Of a stretch of DNA of 64,000 nt, positions 37,451 to 45,570 are shown one piece after another; within the stretch, counting starts at the first letter, position 1; each line of letters opens with the position of its first letter. Origin of the DNA: an uncultured Opitutia bacterium (GTDB lineage Bacteria; Verrucomicrobiota; Verrucomicrobiia; Opitutales; Opitutaceae); assembly GCA_903859715.1 (NCBI GenBank), contig CAIONS010000023.1, positions 38,430 to 102,429 of the forward strand. Direction: 5' to 3'. The notes below the pieces were generated by a model that was not told where the DNA came from, made no database searches, and saw only the letters and a program-made list of their open reading frames with translations. The position numbers and the translations under genes were made by a program.

Positions 37451-39825
37451 AGCACGTCCCTCCAGTTCTTCCCATAGAGCATCACCTCGGGCTCCAGCTC
37501 CACACCCTTCACCTGCCGCACACGGGCACGCACCCGGCGCACCAGCTCGAGCACGTCGGTGCTCGTGGCCTCGCCACGATTGACGATGAAGTTCGCATGC
37601 ACGGTGGAAACTTCGGCGTCCCCCACCCGCTCACCCTTGAGTCCGCTTTCATCGATGAGCCGGCCAGCGGAGTTGCCCGGGGGATTCTTGAAGATGCAGC
37701 CCGCACTGGGCTCACGTGGCTGGGATTCCTGGCGCTTGCGCTTGTAGACGTCGATCTGCCGCGCGACCGCCTCCGCGTCAGCCTGCGACGCCGGCCGCAG
37801 CCGCGCCCCGAGCGCGATGGCGTGGTGCAGTTCCGCGCAATGCCGGTAGTCCACATGCATCGCGGCCTTCGCCAGCGTCTTCACCTCGCCGTCGAGCGTC
37901 ATCAGCTGGACCTCCTCAACGACATCGAACATCCAGCCCCCCATCGCCCCGGCGTTCATCCGCAGCGCGCCACCCACGTTGCCCGGGATGCCCTCGAGAA
38001 ACTCGAAGCCGGTCAGCCCGGCCTTTGAAGCCAGTCCGCAAAGATTCTTCAGCCGAAGTCCCGCGCCCACCCGAACGCGGCCATCGTCGCGAGGCTCGAA
38101 TTTCGCCCACGCCTCGTGGGCCAGCGACACGACCAACCCGTCGACGCCTTCATCCGGCACGATCAGGTTCGAACCGCGCCCGAGCATGAAAACTTCCACG
38201 CTCCGCGCCGCTGCTTCGCGCAGCAGCACCTGCAGGTCCGGAATCGACGCTGGTTCGGCATACACGCGCGCCGCGCCGCCCACCCGCATGGTCGTCTTGG
38301 TCGCGAGGGGTTCCTCGCGCTTGAACTTGCTCTCCGGTGCGAGCAGCGGTTTGACCGCCGCAAAGAAATCATCCCACCGTCGGGCCTGCACCGCCTCGCC
38401 GGCCAGCACGGTGAGCCAGGCGCGCGCCTTGCGGTCGATGTCGCCGGCCCCCACAAACGCCACGAGGTCGCCGCGACGCGCATCGCGTGTCAGGGCTCGA
38501 AAAAAATCCGCGTCACCGCCGGGCAGATAACTGACCGGCAGGGCCGCCGCGATGCGCTTCAGCTCGGCATAAATATCCGCCGTCGTGCCGCCGGCGCTGG
38601 GTGGCTCACCCGCCGCATACACATCGAGCAGGTGCACGCTTTCCGCCACGGTCAGCGCTGCGGCAAACTCCGCCTTGAACTGCGCCGTGCGGCTGAACCG
38701 GTGCGGTTGAAAGACCACGATGAGCCGCCCGCCCGCGCCGACCCGCGACCGCAGGCTGGACAGCAGCGCCCGGATCTCCGCCGGATGGTGCGCGTAGTCC
38801 TCGATGACCGTCAGTCCACCCGGGGCCGGCAGCACCGCCTGGCGGCGCCGCACCCCCGGAAAGTCCGCCAACAATGCCGGCGACAGCGTGGCGCCCATGA
38901 GCTGCGCTGCCGCCAGCGCCGCGGTGGCGTTGGCCGCGTTGAACTCACCCTGCGCGTTCACCGTCGCCTCGGAAATCGTGAAGTCGCCGCCGAGCCGGAG
39001 CGTCAGGCGCGAGGCGATTTCGCCGATAATCACGCCAAGAAAATCTCCCGATCGGCCAAAAGTTTTAGGTAGGGCGAATCCTCCGGATGAGCCGACCTTG
39101 GCGCGGACAGGCCCCGGCTCATCCGGAGGATTCGCCCTACCTGCTACCCGGGCACTCATGGCACATGCGTCGCTCACCAGCACCCGTCCACGCGTGCGCG
39201 CAAAGAGCGCGGCAAACGTCGCCTCCAGGTCCGATTGCCGGCGATAGTAGTCGGGATGATCCCAGTCGAGGTTCACCGCGACGGTGATCTCGGGCGCAAA
39301 CTGCTCGATGGTGCCGTCGCTCTCATCGATCTCCGCCACGACCCATTCGCTGGAGCCGATGCGCGCCGGCGGCGTGTCGTCGGCAAACAGGCCGCCCAGA
39401 ATCCAGCCCGCGGGGAAATTGGCCCGGCGCAGGGCCGTGACAAGCATCGCCGTCGTGGTCGTCTTGCCGTGCGAACCGCAGACGGCGACCAGTTTTTTAT
39501 CGCGCAGCACCTCGGCCAGCAGCTCGCCCCGGCGGACCAGCGGAAGTTTGCGGGCCACCGCCGCGACATAGGCCGGATGTGTCCGGGCAATGGCCGATGA
39601 ATAGACGACGAGTTCGCAGTCTGCCGTCATCGGGCCGACCATGACGCGCTCGCGGGCCAGCAGCGCCCGGACGTCCGGAGTCAGCGCATCATCCTCGCCG
39701 GTCACGCTGAAGCCGGTCTGCGCGAGGTAAATGGCCAGCGGCGCGACGCCCATGCCGCCGACGCCGACACAGTGGATGCGGGTGACCTCCCGCGAGAACA
39801 GCGGTGGGCGCGACCCGGATCTCAT
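37447..39825 (-). CDS. murC-murB: MurC-MurB fusion (UDP-MurNAc:L-alanine ligase / UDP-MurNAc dehydrogenase)
   Basis: A 792-residue bifunctional protein. Residues 1-470 are MurC: HCVGVGGMGVAPLA (UDP site), AVCGSHGKTTTTAML (P-loop near 115), NLDWDHPDYY and EDYAHHPAEI. Residues about 490-792 are MurB: KTTMRVGGAARVYAEP (FAD site), GRGSNLIVPDEGVDGLVV, GIPGNVGGALRMNAGAMG and AGCIFKNPPGNSAGRLIDESGLKG. Together they would reduce UDP-GlcNAc-enolpyruvate to UDP-MurNAc and add L-Ala. MurB chemistry precedes MurC, so the fusion order is reversed relative to the pathway. Residues 228-253 (RANPPDEPGPVRAKVGSSGG region) are encoded by a palindromic repeat inserted in frame in the MurC central domain. The start ATG overlaps the murG stop by four bases. 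Confidence 0.95.
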   Translation of the reverse strand: MRSGSRPPLFSREVTRIHCVGVGGMGVAPLAIYLAQTGFSVTGEDDALTPDVRALLARERVMVGPMTADCELVVYSSAIARTHPAYVAAVARKLPLVRRGELLAEVLRDKKLVAVCGSHGKTTTTAMLVTALRRANFPAGWILGGLFADDTPPARIGSSEWVVAEIDESDGTIEQFAPEITVAVNLDWDHPDYYRRQSDLEATFAALFARTRGRVLVSDACAMSARVAGRANPPDEPGPVRAKVGSSGGFALPKTFGRSGDFLGVIIGEIASRLTLRLGGDFTISEATVNAQGEFNAANATAALAAAQLMGATLSPALLADFPGVRRRQAVLPAPGGLTVIEDYAHHPAEIRALLSSLRSRVGAGGRLIVVFQPHRFSRTAQFKAEFAAALTVAESVHLLDVYAAGEPPSAGGTTADIYAELKRIAAALPVSYLPGGDADFFRALTRDARRGDLVAFVGAGDIDRKARAWLTVLAGEAVQARRWDDFFAAVKPLLAPESKFKREEPLATKTTMRVGGAARVYAEPASIPDLQVLLREAAARSVEVFMLGRGSNLIVPDEGVDGLVVSLAHEAWAKFEPRDDGRVRVGAGLRLKNLCGLASKAGLTGFEFLEGIPGNVGGALRMNAGAMGGWMFDVVEEVQLMTLDGEVKTLAKAAMHVDYRHCAELHHAIALGARLRPASQADAEAVARQIDVYKRKRQESQPREPSAGCIFKNPPGNSAGRLIDESGLKGERVGDAEVSTVHANFIVNRGEATSTDVLELVRRVRARVRQVKGVELEPEVMLYGKNWRDVL
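39067..39142 (-). repeat. GTAGGGCGAATCC palindromic element inside murC
   Basis: The left arm AGGTAGGGCGAATCCTCCGG, extending on to ATGAGCCG, and its inverted copy ending GGATTCGCCCTACCT form 28-bp perfect arms around about 20 bp. Counting from GTAGGG to CTAC it is 72 bp, 24 codons, without a stop in the murC frame. The same left arm occurs outside genes at 63953-64000, showing that this is a dispersed element and not native murC sequence. Confidence 0.93.
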
Positions 39826-40952
39826 GCGGCGGAAGGTACCGGGGCGGACGGCGCCGTCGGCGGCGGAGTGACGATTTCCTCGAGGTCGCCCAGCATCACC
39901 TCGAGCGAGTTTTCCCGGTCCATGCGCTCCAGGTTCGCCCGGAATTTGCGCAGGAGCCAGTCGTTGAAAATGGTGTCGAGCACCTCGGCGTGCAGCGCCG
40001 CGATGAAGGCCTGTTCCACCACGAGACCACCGCCCTGCCGCTCGAAGAAGGCGGCATTGGCGCGCTGGTGGTCATCGGCCGCATGCGGATAAGGAATGAG
40101 GATGGCGGGTGTCACGCAGCGGATGAGCTCCGCGATCGTGCCGGCGCCGGCCCGGGAAACCACAAGATCGGCCGCCGACAGCAGCTCGGCGATCTGATCG
40201 CAGAACGGCGTGAACACGGCGCGGATCGGCGCGCCCGTCTTGGTCTTCAATTCACGCGACTCGGCCGCCACGCCCTTGTCGAGCCCGGTCACGCAGTAAA
40301 CCTGGATGCCCTCGGCCGCGAACAGGGCCAGCTTGCCGCGCACCCAGTCATTGAGCGGGCCGGCGCCCTGGCTGCCGCCAAACACCACGAGAACCTGCTG
40401 ATTCGGATCTAGCCCAAGCGCTGCGCGAGCCGCCGCCTGCGGCAGGCGCTGGATTTCCTTCCGCACCGGCATGCCGCCGTGGCGCGTGGCCGCGGAATGC
40501 ACACTCGCCAGCCGGATGCCCGCGGGAAGATAGACCCGCGTCGCCAGCCGTCCCAAAACGCGGATGGCGAGACCGGGCACGCGATTTGATTCATGCAGCG
40601 CAACCGGCACGCCACGCAGCCAGCCGGTGAGCGCAACGCCCGCCGAGGTGAAGCCGCCGAAACCCACGATGCCGTCGGGACGCAGCTCCTTCACCAGCTT
40701 CAGGCAAAATAAAAAACCGCGCACCTGCGTGACGACGCAGCGGACAAACTTGATCGGCGACCAGGAGAAACCCGTGCCAGGTACCCGCCGGAATTCGAAG
40801 TGCGGATATTTTTCGATCAGCCGCGCGTCCACCTTCTTCTGGCTGATGAGGAGCGTCACCGAGTGCCCACGGGCCACCAGCCCCTCGGCGAGGGAAATGC
40901 CCGGCGAGAGATGACCGCCGGTGCCGCCGCAGGAAATGAGGAAGCGACTCAT
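39822..40952 (-). CDS. murG: MurG, UDP-GlcNAc:lipid I N-acetylglucosaminyltransferase
   Basis: A 376-residue GT28 glycosyltransferase. The N-terminal G-loop FLISCGGTGGHLSPGISLAEGL and the second G-loop VFGGSQGAGPLNDW are in place, as are VGFGGFTSAGVAL and VVSRAGAGTIAELI, the donor-binding motif region with the conserved E. It converts lipid I to lipid II at the inner face of the membrane. A 127-bp gap with an inverted repeat separates it from ftsW, the largest break inside the dcw operon. Confidence 0.96.
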   Translation of the reverse strand: MSRFLISCGGTGGHLSPGISLAEGLVARGHSVTLLISQKKVDARLIEKYPHFEFRRVPGTGFSWSPIKFVRCVVTQVRGFLFCLKLVKELRPDGIVGFGGFTSAGVALTGWLRGVPVALHESNRVPGLAIRVLGRLATRVYLPAGIRLASVHSAATRHGGMPVRKEIQRLPQAAARAALGLDPNQQVLVVFGGSQGAGPLNDWVRGKLALFAAEGIQVYCVTGLDKGVAAESRELKTKTGAPIRAVFTPFCDQIAELLSAADLVVSRAGAGTIAELIRCVTPAILIPYPHAADDHQRANAAFFERQGGGLVVEQAFIAALHAEVLDTIFNDWLLRKFRANLERMDRENSLEVMLGDLEEIVTPPPTAPSAPVPSAA

Positions 40953-40970
40953 AGAGGCCCCTTCGGGGGA

Positions 40971-41081
40971 AGTTCGAAGGTTGAAGCACGAAATCCGAAA
41001 TATTGATTAGAGCACAGGGTCATGGGGATGAGATGCTGGAAGGTCCGGGCTTTCGAATTTCGGATTTCGACCTTCGAGCTT
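40971..41081. repeat. Inverted repeat GAAGGTCGAAATCCGAAATTCG between ftsW and murG
   Basis: The left arm 40971-41001 (AGTTCGAAGGTTGAAGCACG and on) pairs imperfectly with the right arm at 41057-41081 (ATTTCGGATTTCGACCTTCG and on). The right arm begins at the ftsW TAA stop. A related single arm lies at 57998-58032 and similar words occur inside the prenyl synthase gene. Confidence 0.75.
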
Positions 41082-42243
41082 AGACAAATACCTCCTGCAT
41101 CGAGCGATCCCGGCCGCCGAGTGTCGCACGGCCCCAGGTGCGCTGCGTGTTGAGCAGCACGCCCAAAAGCAGACCCATGAGCAAAAGGTTCGACAGACCC
41201 GCGCTGATGAAGGGCAGCGACATTCCCTTGGTCGGGAAAATCCCCGTGACGACCCCCAGGTTGATGATACCCTGTAGGCAGATCATCAGCAGGCAGCCCG
41301 TCACGAGGAGAAATTGAAACAAATTCGGCGCCCGGCGCAGGTGGATGAGGCCGGCGATGAACATGATCGTGAATACCGCGACCACCCCCAGCGTGAACCA
41401 GAGCCCAAGTTCCTCGCCGACGACGGCAAAGATCATGTCGGTGTGCGCCTCGGGCAGAAAGTTAAGCTGCTGCCGTCCCTGCCCCAGCCCGGCGCCATCC
41501 ACGCCGCCGGCGGCAAAGGCCGCGAGCGATTGGTAGAGCTGGTAGGTGCCGGCGTTCTTGTTGCCCTCCACGTCCATGAACGCGGTCATGCGGCGGAGCC
41601 GGTTCGGGTTGTGGATGACCAGCACGGTGAAGGCCATCGCCACCAGCCCGATCGTCGGCAGGATATAGCGCCATTTCGCGCCCGCGAGAAACAGGAGGAC
41701 CAGCCCGACCGCCACGATGAGCGCGGTCGTGCCAAAGTCGGGCTCGCGGATGATCGGCACGGCAAACGCGCCGATGATCCCGAGCGGAATGATGTAGCCC
41801 GGCTTGAATTCGCCGAGGCGGGTCTGGTTGATCGCGAGATAGTGCGCGAGGCAGAAGACCATGGTGAGCTTGGCAAATTCCGAGATCTGCAGGCGCGCAC
41901 CGCCGAAGCCCAGCCAGCGCTGGCTGCCCTTCACCGCGATGCCGACGTGCGGCACCAGCACCAGCACGAGTAGCAGCAGAGTGCCTCCCGCGATCCACCA
42001 CACATGGGTGCGCAGGTAGTCGAGGTTGAGCCGGCTGGTAACGAAGCACAGGACCGCGGCCGCGGCCACGCCGATCAGCTGCTTGCTCAGGTAAAAATAC
42101 GGGCCCTGCTTGTACGACGCGCTCGCGCTGAAGAGGATCGTCAGCCCGAGAATCGTGAGCGCGATCGCGCAGACGACGATGATCGCCACGGGGTTCACGA
42201 CAAACCGCGCGCGGGGAGCATCAACGGACCGGGCTGGGGCCAT
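41080..42243 (-). CDS. ftsW: Lipid II polymerase FtsW (SEDS family)
   Basis: A 387-residue polytopic membrane protein with about ten hydrophobic segments. SEDS landmarks: KGSQRWLGFGGARLQISEFAKL (W-[IL]-x-x-G...Q-P-S-E-x-x-K region, here QISEFAKL), REPDFGTTALI with the catalytic Asp region, AHTDMIFAVVGEELGL and the C-terminal FPTKGMSLPFISAGLSNLLL. It polymerises septal glycan with FtsI. Lies 12 bp downstream of the LysM gene. Confidence 0.96.
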   Translation of the reverse strand: MAPARSVDAPRARFVVNPVAIIVVCAIALTILGLTILFSASASYKQGPYFYLSKQLIGVAAAAVLCFVTSRLNLDYLRTHVWWIAGGTLLLLVLVLVPHVGIAVKGSQRWLGFGGARLQISEFAKLTMVFCLAHYLAINQTRLGEFKPGYIIPLGIIGAFAVPIIREPDFGTTALIVAVGLVLLFLAGAKWRYILPTIGLVAMAFTVLVIHNPNRLRRMTAFMDVEGNKNAGTYQLYQSLAAFAAGGVDGAGLGQGRQQLNFLPEAHTDMIFAVVGEELGLWFTLGVVAVFTIMFIAGLIHLRRAPNLFQFLLVTGCLLMICLQGIINLGVVTGIFPTKGMSLPFISAGLSNLLLMGLLLGVLLNTQRTWGRATLGGRDRSMQEVFV

Positions 42244-42254
42244 GGCGGATCAGG

Positions 42255-43136
42255 TCAGGGTTTTTTCGCCGTGGGCACGTCTTCCACCGAGATGATCGGC
42301 GGCGTATCACCCGCGGGTTTGGTCTCCGGGGTGTCACCCGTGACGGAAATGGTCGGGACGACCGCCGGCGCCGCCGCGGCCTTCGGGCCGGACTTCGACG
42401 ACTTCGTTGCTGGCGCCTGCCAGCCGGGGATGATCAGCTCCATGCCGGGATAAATCTTCGCGGGATCGGTGATGTTGTTGGCCACCGCAATGTCGTTCTT
42501 CTTCACCTGATACTTGCGCGCAATCGCACCCAGGGTTTCACCCGGTTTCACAGTGTGCTTCACGGCGTCGGCCGAACCCTTCGGGGCGGGCGCAGCGGCG
42601 GCGAGCGGCGCCTTCGCGGTGCTGAGATCAGCGGTCCGGGCCGCGGCGGAGCCGGGCGACATCGCCTTGCCGGGGATGATGAGCTTTTGGCCGAGCCGGA
42701 CGGAGGCTCCGGCCTTGAGGTTGTTGGCCGTGGCGAGGTCCGAGACCGTCAGGTGATTTTTCTTGGCGATGGTCCAGAGGCTGTCGCCCTTGGCGACCGT
42801 GTAGGTCGTGGCCGGCGTGACGTCGGCGACCGGCTCGGCTTCCAGCGCGCCGGCGGCGGCGGTGCCGGGACGGGTCGGGCTGTAGCGGATGCCGACAGAG
42901 ACTGAGACGGCGGGTGCATTCGGATCGAAGGCAATGGGCGCGGCGGCGACCGGCGAATCCGCCGGGCTCGGGCTCGGCATGGAGATGGTCGGCGAGGCCG
43001 CCTCGGGTTTGGCGACGGTGTCGGCGGCCGTGGGGGCGGGCTGCGAGGTCGAACTGCAGCCGGGGTTCGCGAAAATGAGGATCAAGGCAAACACGTGGAT
43101 GCCGACCACGATGCCGAAAACTTTGAGCAGTTTCAT
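42255..43136 (-). CDS. LysM domain protein encoded within the dcw cluster
   Basis: A 293-residue protein. A hydrophobic helix at 8-24 (FGIVVGIHVFALILIFA) is followed by a Cys27 that might be lipidated but with a non-classical lipobox (NPGC), and by a Pro/Ala-rich linker. Two LysM domains follow at about 111-156 (TYTVAKGDSLWTIAKKNHLT...KLIIPG) and 192-238 (KHTVKPGETLGAIARKYQVK...ELIIPG), which bind the GlcNAc backbone of peptidoglycan. The C-terminus is low complexity. Its place between murD and ftsW suggests a role at the septum, as an anchor or activator. No catalytic domain is present. Confidence 0.9.
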   Translation of the reverse strand: MKLLKVFGIVVGIHVFALILIFANPGCSSTSQPAPTAADTVAKPEAASPTISMPSPSPADSPVAAAPIAFDPNAPAVSVSVGIRYSPTRPGTAAAGALEAEPVADVTPATTYTVAKGDSLWTIAKKNHLTVSDLATANNLKAGASVRLGQKLIIPGKAMSPGSAAARTADLSTAKAPLAAAAPAPKGSADAVKHTVKPGETLGAIARKYQVKKNDIAVANNITDPAKIYPGMELIIPGWQAPATKSSKSGPKAAAAPAVVPTISVTGDTPETKPAGDTPPIISVEDVPTAKKP

Positions 43137-43169
43137 AGGTGAAGTGTTGTTGGTTTGCTGGTGTGAATG

Positions 43170-44453
43170 CTATCTAAAATTGGCCGCGGCGCTGAATTCG
43201 CGAGCGAGACGTTCGAACTGGTCGCCCCGGTCCTCGTAGTTGCGGAACTGGTCGAAGCTCGCGAAGCCCGGGCTGAGCAGCACGTGGTCGCCCGGTTCCG
43301 CCAGCTCGGTGGCGCGGCGCACGGCTTCGTCCAGCGTCACGCAGGACGTATGAGCCACGCGGAAGGTCGAGCAATGGAACGCCAGCTCGGCGCTCGTCTC
43401 GCCGATGAGCACCGCGTGCTTCACCCGCGGCGCGATCCGGTGGACGAAGCCCGCAAGGTCGCCACCCTTGCCCTTGCCGCCGGCGATCAGCACGATCGGC
43501 GCGGGAAATTTTGCCAGGGCCGCCTCGACCGCGTGGAAATTGGTGGCCTTCGAGTCGTTCCAAAAAGTCACGCCGTCGTGCTCCGTCACGCGCGCCAGCC
43601 GGTGCCGGCCGAGGACAAAGGTCCGGGCCGCTGCGATGAGCGCCCGCTCATCGAACCCCATCGAGCGCCACCATGCGGCGGCCAGCAGGAAGTTTTCCCG
43701 CTGCGGGTAGTCTGCAAACACCGTGTCCGCGAGCCGCGGATCCGCCGGCTGGCCCTCGGTCGCCACCGCGGCCCCGGCCGGCAGCGGACGGTCGTACTTC
43801 TGGGCGAAGCGCTGGACGGATGAGCCGGCGAAGATCGCTCCGGCTGCCGTATGGGTCAGCAGGTTCCACTTGGCGGAGAAATACGCCTCCATCCCGGGAT
43901 GCCGCTCGAGGTGATCCTCGGCAAAATTGGTCCACAGCGTCGACCCGGCCTGAAAATAGCGGAGCGGCTCGGCCTGGAACGAACTCACCTCGCAGATCGC
44001 AAAGGCGTCCTTCGTGCCGCCGTCCGTTTCCGCCACCAGCTGCGAGAAGGGATGCCCAATGTTACCCGTGGCGAATGCACTGAGGCCGGTCGAGCGGAGC
44101 GCATGCGTGAGGAATTCCGTGAGTGTCGTCTTGCCGTTCGTGCCGGTGATCGCAACGACCCGGCCGCTCCAGCAGAGGGCGGCGAAATCGAGTTCGGCCA
44201 GGCATTCGACCCCGGCCGCGCGGGCCCGGACCAGCCACGCGTGATCCGGCGCAAAGCCGGGCGAAAAAATCACGAGTCCATGGCCGGCCGCGGCCTTGGC
44301 GGTGAATTCGGCGCCCTTGGCGTCGTAGGTTTTTCCATCCGCCCCCAGCGTGGCGAGCAGCGCGCGCACGCCCTCCCCGCTCACGCCGCCGCCAAAAATG
44401 GCGACGGGCCGGGTGAGCAGCAGCTTCAGGAAGGAAGAGGGTTTGAGCGGCAT
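43170..44453 (-). CDS. murD: UDP-MurNAc-L-alanine:D-glutamate ligase MurD
   Basis: A 427-residue Mur ligase. AIFGGGVSGEGVRALL is the N-terminal UDP site, VVAITGTNGKTTLTEFL near 108 the P-loop, EVSSFQAEPL carries the Glu, TNFAEDHLERHPGMEAYFSAK gives the D-H-L-x-x-H segment, FWNDSKATNFHAVEAAL and GGKGKGGDL are MurD-specific. It adds D-Glu to the muropeptide precursor. It starts one base before the end of the mraY stop region, effectively contiguous. Confidence 0.96.
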   Translation of the reverse strand: MPLKPSSFLKLLLTRPVAIFGGGVSGEGVRALLATLGADGKTYDAKGAEFTAKAAAGHGLVIFSPGFAPDHAWLVRARAAGVECLAELDFAALCWSGRVVAITGTNGKTTLTEFLTHALRSTGLSAFATGNIGHPFSQLVAETDGGTKDAFAICEVSSFQAEPLRYFQAGSTLWTNFAEDHLERHPGMEAYFSAKWNLLTHTAAGAIFAGSSVQRFAQKYDRPLPAGAAVATEGQPADPRLADTVFADYPQRENFLLAAAWWRSMGFDERALIAAARTFVLGRHRLARVTEHDGVTFWNDSKATNFHAVEAALAKFPAPIVLIAGGKGKGGDLAGFVHRIAPRVKHAVLIGETSAELAFHCSTFRVAHTSCVTLDEAVRRATELAEPGDHVLLSPGFASFDQFRNYEDRGDQFERLAREFSAAANFR

Positions 44454-44454
44454 G

Positions 44455-45570
44455 TCAGCGGAGTTTCAGCGTGCCCAGGCCGGCGAGCGCGCAGATGATC
44501 GAGAGGATCCAGAAGCGCAGCACGACCTTCGTCTCGGGCCAGCCCTGCTTTTGAAAATGGTGGTGGATCGGCGCCATCAGGAAGAACCGCTGGCCCTCGC
44601 CCGTCGGGCTGAGGCGCTTGGTGTACTTGAACCAGCCCACCTGGATGATGACGGAGACCGCCTCCCAGACGAACACGCCGCCGACGATGATGAGCGTGAG
44701 CGGCTGCTGCACCATGAACGCGATGATCCCGATCAGCCCGCCGAGCGCGAGCGAACCGGTGTCGCCCATGAATACCTCGGCCGGATACGAGTTGTACCAC
44801 AGGAACGAGAGGCCCGCGCCGACCACTGCGCCACACACAATCGTGAGTTCGCCCGTGTACGGCACATGGTTGATCAGCAGGTAATCGGAAATGATGACGT
44901 TGCCCGCCGCGTAGGCCAGGAGGCCGTAGACGAAGGCGACCGAGATCGTGCAGCCGATCGCGAGGCCATCGAGACCATCCGTGAGGTTGATCGCGTTGGA
45001 AAAGCCGACCAGCCAGAGGAAGATGAAGACAAACAGCGCCCAGATCGGCAGGCTCGTGACCGGGTGCTTCACGAACGGCACCCACAGCTCGCGAATGTTG
45101 TCCTTGCTGTCGTGATGCAGCAGCAGCGCGGCGAGCGCCACGATGGTGATCAGCGTCTGCCAGATGATTTTCTCGCCCGACGAGATGCCGTTGCGAGACT
45201 TGCGGACGACCTTGAGGTAGTCGTCACGAAACCCGACCGCCGTCAGCGCCGCGTAAACGAAGAGTGCCACCACGACCCAGATGTTCGGCGTGGCCCACAG
45301 CACCGAGCTCACGAAAACCGACACGAAGATCAGCAGGCCCCCCATCGTCGGCGTATTCTTCTTGTCGAAGCGTTGCGCGAGGTCGCCGGTGCGGTCGTCG
45401 TCGTAGTGCTGGCCGAATTTCAGGCGGCGCAATTTCGCGATCAGCCAGGGACCGATCATGAACCCGATGAAGATCGACGTGACCGTCGCCATCACGGTGC
45501 GAAACGTGTGCGACGCCAGGAGGCGCAGCGGGCCAAAGTGATTCGCGTAATCGGCGAGATAGCTAAGCAT
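44455..45570 (-). CDS. mraY: Phospho-MurNAc-pentapeptide translocase MraY
   Basis: A 371-residue polytopic enzyme with about ten transmembrane segments. Motifs: KKNTPTMGGLLI (second cytoplasmic loop), NAINLTDGLDGLAIG near 195 (catalytic Asp and Mg site), FMGDTGSLALGGLIG and HHHFQKQGWPETKVVLRFW near the C-terminus. It attaches the UDP-MurNAc-pentapeptide to undecaprenyl phosphate, making lipid I. Its start overlaps the murF stop by eight bases. Confidence 0.97.
   Translation of the reverse strand: MLSYLADYANHFGPLRLLASHTFRTVMATVTSIFIGFMIGPWLIAKLRRLKFGQHYDDDRTGDLAQRFDKKNTPTMGGLLIFVSVFVSSVLWATPNIWVVVALFVYAALTAVGFRDDYLKVVRKSRNGISSGEKIIWQTLITIVALAALLLHHDSKDNIRELWVPFVKHPVTSLPIWALFVFIFLWLVGFSNAINLTDGLDGLAIGCTISVAFVYGLLAYAAGNVIISDYLLINHVPYTGELTIVCGAVVGAGLSFLWYNSYPAEVFMGDTGSLALGGLIGIIAFMVQQPLTLIIVGGVFVWEAVSVIIQVGWFKYTKRLSPTGEGQRFFLMAPIHHHFQKQGWPETKVVLRFWILSIICALAGLGTLKLR

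Noticed and set aside
40957..40970. CCCCTTCGGGG hairpin just upstream of the murG start
   Set aside because: It is short and could be part of the 5' leader, but no T-run follows, so it is not called a terminator.
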